A program made the position numbers and the translations under genes. From Nicotiana tabacum (Eukaryota > Streptophyta > Magnoliopsida > Solanales > Solanaceae), in assembly GCF_000715075.1 (NCBI RefSeq), contig NC_134087.1:110647161-110711160 (forward strand): 64,000 bases of DNA, in the 5' to 3' direction. This document shows positions 57,157-64,000 of the stretch, in pieces; the first letter of the stretch is position 1, and each line of letters opens with the position of its first letter. The notes below the pieces were generated by a model. That model saw only the letters and a program-made list of their open reading frames with translations, did no database searches and had not been told where the DNA came from.

Positions 57157-59040
57157 AATTGGTATATGAAAAACGATTAGTATTTGATTAACTTTTCTAA
57201 ATAATTTTGATAGTATATTATGAGAGACATGTAAAGATTGACTTTGCAATTTGATATTATTAAAATTTATCTTTCAATCAGCGTGGTACTCGTACTTTGG
57301 AATCTGCAAAAGTGAGTTCAATCGAGTTATTTTGATATTATTTAGATGTATCTCTCCTTCTGCTTAGTTCTCATGTTTTCGGATCTTCAAAAGCAGAGCC
57401 ACTTGAGTCTGGGTACGCCATCTAATATACTTTCTTCTTCTCTTTTTTATGTTTAATCTTATGCCATTTTAGGATTGGAGTTGTATGTGACTGTGCAGAG
57501 TGGATTTACAAATTTAAACCGTATTATACTCATTATTTTTTGTGATAACAAAAGTGACTTTAGTGTGATGCATCTTCTATTCAAAAATAAAATAAAAAAT
57601 AAGATTCAAATATAGAACTGCGAACTATAGGGAATCAAAGCATCTCCATTCTAATCTTTTTGCTCTCATATTTACGTACACCCCCCCAAAAAAGTACCAT
57701 TTTCCTTATGTTCTGTATTCAAAGAAAAAAAAATGAGGCATCGTTTTATAATGGAGATTTTTACACTGCTGGTCATTAATCAAAAATTATTTAAATAAAT
57801 GACATTAATTTTAGTTTATTCCAGAAACAACAAATTTATTAACAATTATAGCATATTTCATGTTTGTTTACGTACAAGCAACTTTTAAAAAATAATTAAT
57901 GACCCTTAAATTTAGGAACCAGTTTCGACCCTTAATTTATCTATCCCAATCCCTCTAATAGTTATCCCTAATTCCACATTCCTTTCTCCATGAGCGAGAA
58001 AGTAGGAACGGCTTCGATGAGATCGGAAGAAGAGTAATTATAGGAATGAGAGATTTTAATATATCATTCTCACAATATTCACATTTATTAACATAAATAA
58101 ATCAGTTATATACTCAAAATCATTTTTTTTCAAATTATACATTTTATATTATATACCAACAATATTTTTTAAAAAGTATACACATATGCATATACATTAT
58201 ACCATTATATTGTCATTTATATAACTATATATTGCTAATCAAGTATGAAATATACCAGAATTATTTCGTAAATATACCAGCAATATCAAGTGCCACTTTA
58301 ATTCAAGATGTATTTTTTATGTATATATTTTGTGTATTTTAATGTCTTGTGTCATCTTAATTTAAGATGTATTTTTAAAGTATATTTTTATATATTATAT
58401 ATGTCAAGTGAAATCTTAATTCAGGATGTATTTTTATGTATACAAATGTATACATACATGTCATCTCTAATATAAGATGTATTTTTATCTATATTTTATA
58501 TGATAAATGCAATCTTAATTAAGGATATATCTTTTATGTATACCTTTTGTATATATTAACGTAAATTAATATCAAAATCAAGAGCTATAATTTTTGAAAG
58601 AAAGAAAGAGGGCAAAGAAAAACTTTAGAAAGTCAATTAAGAAGAAAAAATACGAATGGAACAAATTTAGAAGGGCAAAAAATGTAAAGAGGAAAGTTGA
58701 AGAGAGAAAAAAAGGGAGAACTAATAAATAAAGAGAACAAAAAAGCGTGATTTTTGGACAAAGGATTGTTCACTTTTCATTTAATTTGCTTTTTTTAAGA
58801 GATTAGTAATTGATATCCTATTTTAATGGAACTATGTGCTATAAATATAAATATCTTCCTGCCATAATTGTAATACCGGAATTCATGCTAAAACTTTATA
58901 ATATATTTTTTAAAATGTGATAGTTATGTAAAGTAGTAACTTCTGGCAAATAGAAAGGAAAAATACTGGCAACAAAAATGTAATTCAGATTAGTGCTATT
59001 TGTTGAGTTAAATTAATGTATCAAGAAACATCCCTCTCAA
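57157..59040. other. AT-rich gene-free spacer
   Basis: No ORF above 60 codons and no recognisable domain in either strand. It contains an imperfect tandem repeat (58290-58560) and otherwise unremarkable AT-rich DNA. It separates the retroelement cluster from the transporter gene. Confidence 0.6.
58290..58560. repeat. Degenerate AT-rich tandem repeat
   Basis: The unit ATCTTAATT(C/T)AAGATGTATTTTT recurs about five times at irregular 40-75-base spacing (near 58299, 58353, 58418, 58463, 58510), each followed by TATGTATA-like sequence. Confidence 0.7.
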
Positions 59041-59360
59041 GAAAAGGTGAAGGCAAAGGGGGTATCCTATCTCTTGCAGAAATTTGAGAGAGGATGAAAA
59101 GAATTCTCATTTCAAAATTTGCAACATCCGGTATGTTTAATCCTGTCTAAGAAATATCTTGTAACAAAGCAAATATTTGTAAAAGTTTTGTAGCCTGGGG
59201 TCTGATCAAAGAAATTCTACAAAGCAACTTCCTATCTGATTCAATCCATAGTTTGATATAAAATCAAGCTTTTGGTTGCTTCATTGGACCTTTCAAGATC
59301 AGCAATCCAAAGATGCCAAGAAGAAATTACAATCATAGTTCCAAGGATCTCGATTTCTGA

Positions 59361-62300
59361 TCATCTGTTTTGGAAGTTGAGAACTTTGACTGATATTGCA
59401 AAGACAGAGAAGAAGAGCAAGCTAAATGCAACAAGTATGACAGCTGACCAGGCAATCCACCCAGGTTCAAAACCTAGACTGACCTCCAGATACTCTTTGA
59501 CAGTGCCTTCAAACCCAGGTCCTGTAATTCGTTCTTCTACATCGCCAAGTTGAGAGCTAATGATGCCTCGTAACGTCCATGCCACTGGGCTGATGTAGTA
59601 GAACCATATCCACCATCCAGGGATACTCTGCATGCATAAGATAGAGAAACAACAAAATTCAAAAGGACTAATTGTCATAAAAGATCCAAACACTTGTATA
59701 ATCCTACTAGCACCGGAGAAAACCATGAGTTTTGCTTTAACAAAGGTTGCAATTTACACTCCATAAAGACTTGCATAATTTGACAAACATGCAGAAATTC
59801 TTATGCAATAAGCCAGAGACAGATTCAGGATTTAAACTTAATGAGTTCAACTATTAAGATTTTAGCATTGATTCATTGTACTTTAATTATTATGATCTCA
59901 GAATTTAACATTTGTTGAAATTTTAGTGTTACTATGTTTGTTGAACCCGTAGAACAAAATGTTGCATCCGCCACTGCAATAAGCCACAGTACAATTGACA
60001 ACACTGCAATGCTAAATAAAAAACATAGGCTTTTTAGCAAAAGTATGCAACGCATGCTGCAGAAAACAGTAGTCAAAGCCAGGGGCGGATTTAGGGGGGC
60101 GGAAGGGGGTTTCGCCGAAAAATTACACGGTATATATAAGGCAAAATCTGTTTTTTACCTCTATATATTAAGTTTTGAACCCCTTAACACATCCCAAAAG
60201 TGTAGTATAGTGGTCAAGGGGGTTCAAAACTTTCATAAGGTCATAGGTTCAATTCCTACTAGCTACAAAAAATTATTTTTGAACCCCTTCGTGGAGATCC
60301 TGCCTCCGCCACTGGTCAAAGCGTCAGCAAACACGCTGATAACTCCTTCCAAATTCAATTAAAGCTTAACTTTCTCACTTCCATATTGCACTAGATTGCC
60401 AATAGAAAGGTCACTTGATGCCACATTAAGATATAATCTCTTCCTGCCAATTAACTCCTCACAGGAAAAAAAGGAAGAAAGAAAAGAGTGGAAGAAATCT
60501 CTAATACAAACTACACAGTTGTAGAGTTACTGTATTCAGTAAGCAAAGGAACCACAGTGGACAAACAAACTATGGTTCCAAATTCTTCCTCCTTTGATAA
60601 TTGTTAGTATAATTTTTACAGCTCCGCTGAATTTTTCTATTTCCCTTCTTTTACAGCAATTCTAAAAATAAATTGTTGCTTATATTTTACAATCAAAATC
60701 ACCTGCACTTTAACATAATTGGTGATTTTAGGACAGGAATTGTAAAATACGAGTTAACTAACCATATAAACTAGTTTGATTAAAATAGACTGTTTAGAAT
60801 GAATCGCCTATACAGAACCATTTGAAATCTAATGTGGTGCTTCATCATCCCAAAACATTGTCTTTTCTAAGTGTACTCATGATACTCTTTTTCCTGCATG
60901 TGTGTATATGTATATATCCAAACACACACTTTTGGCCCTCGAGTTAAATCCTATAAGCAGACAAAAGAAGTAGGAAGGGTGGTTTTCTTAAGCACACAAC
61001 TGCTGTAATTTCTGATGAGTGTGTGTTGAGGAAAAGAGTACTCACGGGTGCTGGAACAAGAAAGCCAGACATGAGGTTCCACAGCGAATAGAATGCAGAT
61101 GAAATGACAGCAGCCAAATGTTGAGTTGGCGTAAGACCAACAGCCATCATGCCGTAAAAGGTGAAATAGCTGAATGTCAGAAACATGAACAGTAGATATA
61201 GGAAAAATTTGGCTGCAACATACCAACAAAAGCACGAGTTAGATTATCTGACCACCAAGTACTAACAACAAGGAATTTAACTTAAATTGCTATTAGTGCA
61301 GTTCCCATGAAGGACATGGATTAATGAAATTAACATATCGAAATTCAAAATGAGTAACATCAGAGATATATATTAACTACATGAATTGAAGTTAATGGTC
61401 GAAATGTCAGAGGAAAGACGTACATCTCATTATGTTTTTCATTGATCACCATAAAAAGGGTTGATACTTCAATGGCTATTTTGTTGCATATGCATCTTTA
61501 TTTCTTGGTTAACAAGTCAAATTTTGTTCCCTAAATTTCTAAAGAAGAGAGAGAAAAGAGACAAGAGTAAAATCCAAACCTAATTGCTTACCTCAATGCA
61601 AAAAGAACTAATGCATGTTCATGGATTTATTTTAATAAATTTCCAACATAAACTGCAGTAACTACTGAAGAAAAAAATCCAGGAATCAAAATAGACAAAC
61701 ATAATAAGCTGCAGACTGCAAAACAAACAGATGGTGTCTGACACAAGGCAAGATAACAGGCCTTTTTCAAGGACTAGTTAAAACTATATTTACATCCTTG
61801 GAAATAGGAGATCACATTTTGCATGCTACTTTTGGGAACTCTAAATATTTAGGCATGATTTTTCAAGAATCACATTTCTTTGAAAAGTGGAAAGCAACAT
61901 TGTGATCCAACTACTGCTTTACATAAAGAAGAATATGAATGTATGGTAAGCATTCCCATTCCTTGGATGTGGGAGATTACCCTTTTTCATACTACTTAAC
62001 TCCAATATTTAGGCATGATTTTTCAAGAATCACATTTCTTTGAATAACGCAAAGCAACATTGTGATCCAACGACTGCTTTACATAAAGAAGAATATCAAT
62101 GTATGGTAAGAATTCCTGTAAAACATCAGAAAATGATATATGCAACAATGGTCTTTGATATTCATGTTACACAGATACACTTTCATAGAAAAGCAGATGA
62201 AATCCTTGGGGGTTGTTATTCAGCAGAATGGTTTACAGATAAACCAACCAAAACGGCCGCTCAGCCCATTCCTTGAAGAGCTAGGGATAGGTAAGAGCAA

Positions 62301-62777
62301 AGACAAAATGGAGTTGATCATGAAAAATAACAATTCTTAGTTCGTACCAGGTGTCCTTTCAAAGTTGATCATGAAATATGTAATGACTCCATATAGTAAT
62401 GTCTGGATGAGGATGTATGGAATCTCGACTAACCCCTGTTTGCCAAAAGAGAAGAAGTTTATTGATATTAGTAATCGATCACATCATCTTTTTCTAAAAA
62501 CAATTCAATGTCGTGTCTTATTGAGTAGTCCAGAAAATACTAACATACTATATTTATTGCAACTCGAAGCAATTAAGATGCACTTGATGTGAATTGTGTG
62601 CTAACCTGAGCTACTGCATATGGTAGGGGAGAGTACATTCCAGCAGCTTTCTCCCTGTAGAAAACTGTTCTCTCAATAGCAACTACCGGCTGTACAGAAG
62701 AAGCATTATTGACTCCCAGGAACAAGCATGAAGAATAAAGCGCGCCCATAACAACGAACAAATTCTGAGTTGAGTCC
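59361..62777 (-). CDS. PDR-type (full-size ABCG) ABC transporter, last four exons
   Basis: Exons on the minus strand are 62777-62606 ([11 protein letters not shown] to [10 protein letters not shown]), 62435-62348 ([11 protein letters not shown] to FERTP), 61212-61046 ([10 protein letters not shown] to SGFLVPAP) and 59627-59361 ([20 protein letters not shown] to KVLNFQNR, stop). All introns have GT/AG ends and the frame joins without a break. The exons encode the second transmembrane domain: [13 protein letters not shown] [20 protein letters not shown], the helices around [14 protein letters not shown] and the conserved PVAWTLRG. This is the end of a plasma-membrane pump of about 1,400 residues in the family; both nucleotide-binding domains lie outside the window, if present. 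GLVEIPY and [12 protein letters not shown] suggest an ABCG31/PDR3-like member, with moderate confidence. Partial at the 5' end. Confidence 0.92.
60080..60314. mobile_element. hAT-type MITE in the last PDR intron
   Basis: A 235-bp insertion with terminal inverted repeats CAGGGGCGGATTTAGG and (reverse complement of the right end) CAGTGGCGGAGGCAGG. It is flanked by a perfect 8-bp target duplication GTCAAAGC (60072-60079, 60315-60322), the size made by hAT transposases. It has no coding capacity. The centre contains a tRNA-like block with A-box and B-box matches (see findings). Confidence 0.92.
61796..62117. repeat. 160-bp tandem duplication in a PDR intron
   Basis: CCTTGGA...GGGAGAT, AATATTTAGGCATGATTTTTC, CAACATTGTGATCCAAC and GAATAT(G/C)AATGTATGGTAAG occur in the same order at 61796-61960 and 61961-62117. 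The copies differ by substitutions and small indels. It lies between the exons ending at 62348 and starting at 61212. Confidence 0.9.
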
Positions 62778-63169
62778 CTGTAGAATCGTTTTTCATGGGT
62801 ACCACCAGTTAATGGCTTAAGAAATCGTCCAGTAAATTGATACCAATAAAGGATCAAATATTACCAAGATCAATTGCCATTATTCCAAATCTGGAAACTG
62901 AAAAACCTATTGGCTAAGACGGCATTTCCAACTTACACATAGTATTCAAAAGAGCAATCCATAACAAAGCAATATAGGGAAGAAACATATAAAGATGACA
63001 AGCGAAACTAATATAGCTTATTCATTCAGATTCACCTACTCAAAATGTAAGATTTTATCACCTCAGTTCCACAACCCACCTTAACTAAATAATGCATCTA
63101 GTACAAAATATTTTAAACCATCGTGCCCTGATCTCACCACTTAAACCTTTTTTTAGGAGCGCATTGTGT

Positions 63170-63703
63170 ATGTATTTGGTTATAGCTAACTCGTGTTTTC
63201 GAAAGAGGGAGGAGCATTTGGTCATCTTCCAAAGTATGTGGCCAAGACCAAGATTAGAAGGGGTGATAGAGGTGTATGTTTGGAATGCAAGGTTATTCCG
63301 AGCGAGAAAATAGCGACTCATCATAGACTCTTGGTTATGGACTTACATATTAAGAGGAGGAGGAATAAGAGGGCGTCGTATGGCCAACCAAAGATCAAGT
63401 GGGGAGCCTTGACTAAGGATATAGCCCTATAGTTGGTGGGAGAAGTTGCAAGCAATGAAGGCTTGGAGGAGTAGTGGGGACGCGAGTAATATGTGGATTT
63501 CGATAGCGACTTGCATTGGTAAAGCTGCTAGAGAGGTGATACAGGTCTTGAAGGGTTACCGTAATGAACACAAAGGGGACTGGTGGCGGAATGGACAAGT
63601 CCAAGGAAAAGCGGAAGCCAAGAAGGCAACGTATTTGAAGCTAGTAAAGAGAAAAGACGAGGAGGAGAGGAGTACAAATACGGAAGAGTATAAGAAGACT
63701 AAT
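63170..63703 (+). pseudogene. LINE (L1-like) fragment, endonuclease-to-RT linker
   Basis: The plus strand reads ANSCFRKREEHLVIFQS, then in another frame DRGVCLECKVIPSEKIATHH, RLLVMDLHIKRRRNKRASYG, and in a third frame WRSSGDASNMWISIATCIGK, KGDWWRNGQVQGKAEAKKAT and EERSTNTEEYKKTNSR. These are the end of the endonuclease and the linker preceding RT of plant LINEs. Frame changes and loss of both ends show a dead fragment. It sits upstream of the first PDR exon in the window, probably in an intron. Confidence 0.8.
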
Positions 63704-64000
63704 AGCCGGTTTGGCCAAGCTTTTTTGGGCCAAAAGTGCTTTTTTTTGGCCAAAAGCACTTTTGGCCAAAAATTGAGGTGTTTGGCCAAGCTTTTAGATG
63801 GAAAAAAGTGCTTTTGAGGAGAAGCAGAAAAAAATAGCTTCTCTCCAAAAGCACTTTTGAGAAAAATACACTTAGAAGCAGTTTTTTAAAGCTTGGCCAA
63901 ACACTAATTGCTGCTCAGAAGTGCTTTTCAAATTAATTAGCCAAACACAAACTGCTTCTCATCAAAAGTACTTTTGAAAAAAAGCACTTCTCAAAATAAG
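63704..64000. mobile_element. Hairpin-rich MITE, cut by the window end
   Basis: After the LINE the sequence switches to GGTTTGGCCAAGC with repeated AAAAGTGCTTTT and its complements (AAGCACTTTTGGCC, GAGAAGTGCTT-like). Several arms are mutually inverted. The style matches an abundant Solanaceae MITE beginning GTTTGGCCAAGC, from recall rather than search. The right terminus lies beyond 64000. Confidence 0.7.

Noticed and set aside
60200..60265. A functional tRNA gene
   Set aside because: No acceptor stem or proper anticodon arm is evident; only A and B box-like words inside a MITE.
62040..62340. Plus-strand ORFs in the PDR intron as an exon
   Set aside because: They overlap the tandem duplication and show no protein similarity; the real exon is the minus-strand block at 62348-62435.

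Overview
This is plant nuclear DNA, most likely from a Solanaceae species (Nicotiana-like). The evidence is a tRNA-derived SINE of the TS type inside an LTR, several multi-kilobase Ogre/Tat-type LTRs, and introns in the only host gene. About 57 kb of the 64 kb is layered LTR-retrotransposon debris. Nearly every retroelement reading frame is interrupted by stops or frameshifts. The one non-transposon gene is the 3' end of a full-size PDR-type ABC (ABCG) transporter at the right edge.

Layout, left to right. 1-2725: minus-strand 5' end of an Ogre-like element (leader, primer-binding site at 212-230, truncated LTR). 2726-6382: plus-strand Athila-like pol (protease, RT, RNase H, integrase) with catalytic residues replaced in both RT and integrase. 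6383-21845: an LTR, an initiator-Met-type primer-binding site and about 4.2 kb of non-coding interior of a large non-autonomous element. This interior is interrupted by two 4.6-kb solo Ogre-type LTRs in opposite orientations (8663-13296 plus, 15099-19766 minus). 21846-29765: a plus-strand Tat-lineage element with gag, protease, RT, RNase H, a second RNase H and integrase. It is followed by a 3' region of tandem repeats (51-53 bp x3, then 90 bp x11) and an antisense ORF. 29766-41251: a minus-strand Ogre element with LTR, primer-binding site, ORF1 (plant-mobile-domain-like plus coiled coil), gag, protease, a probable intron and RT, cut off inside RNase H. Its LTR lies inside the gag of another minus-strand Tat element (41252-43091). 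That element's LTR meets the LTR of a plus-strand gag-only Tat element (43092-57156) head to head. The second element is split by a 10.3-kb minus-strand non-coding element (44930-55201) with both LTRs and a near-perfect 5-bp target duplication.

57157-59360 is AT-rich and gene-free. 59361-62777 (minus) holds the last four PDR/ABCG exons, all in frame with correct splice sites. Their introns contain a hAT-type MITE with an 8-bp target duplication and a 160-bp tandem duplication. A LINE fragment and the start of a hairpin-rich MITE end the window.

I found no CRISPR array, rRNA, bona fide tRNA gene or new multi-gene system. The best leads for novelty are a recurring ~20-bp motif spread through the long LTRs, the pair of related non-coding elements, the perfectly length-conserved 90-bp array, the head-to-head LTR junction, the duplicated LTR promoter, and the tRNA-like block inside the MITE.
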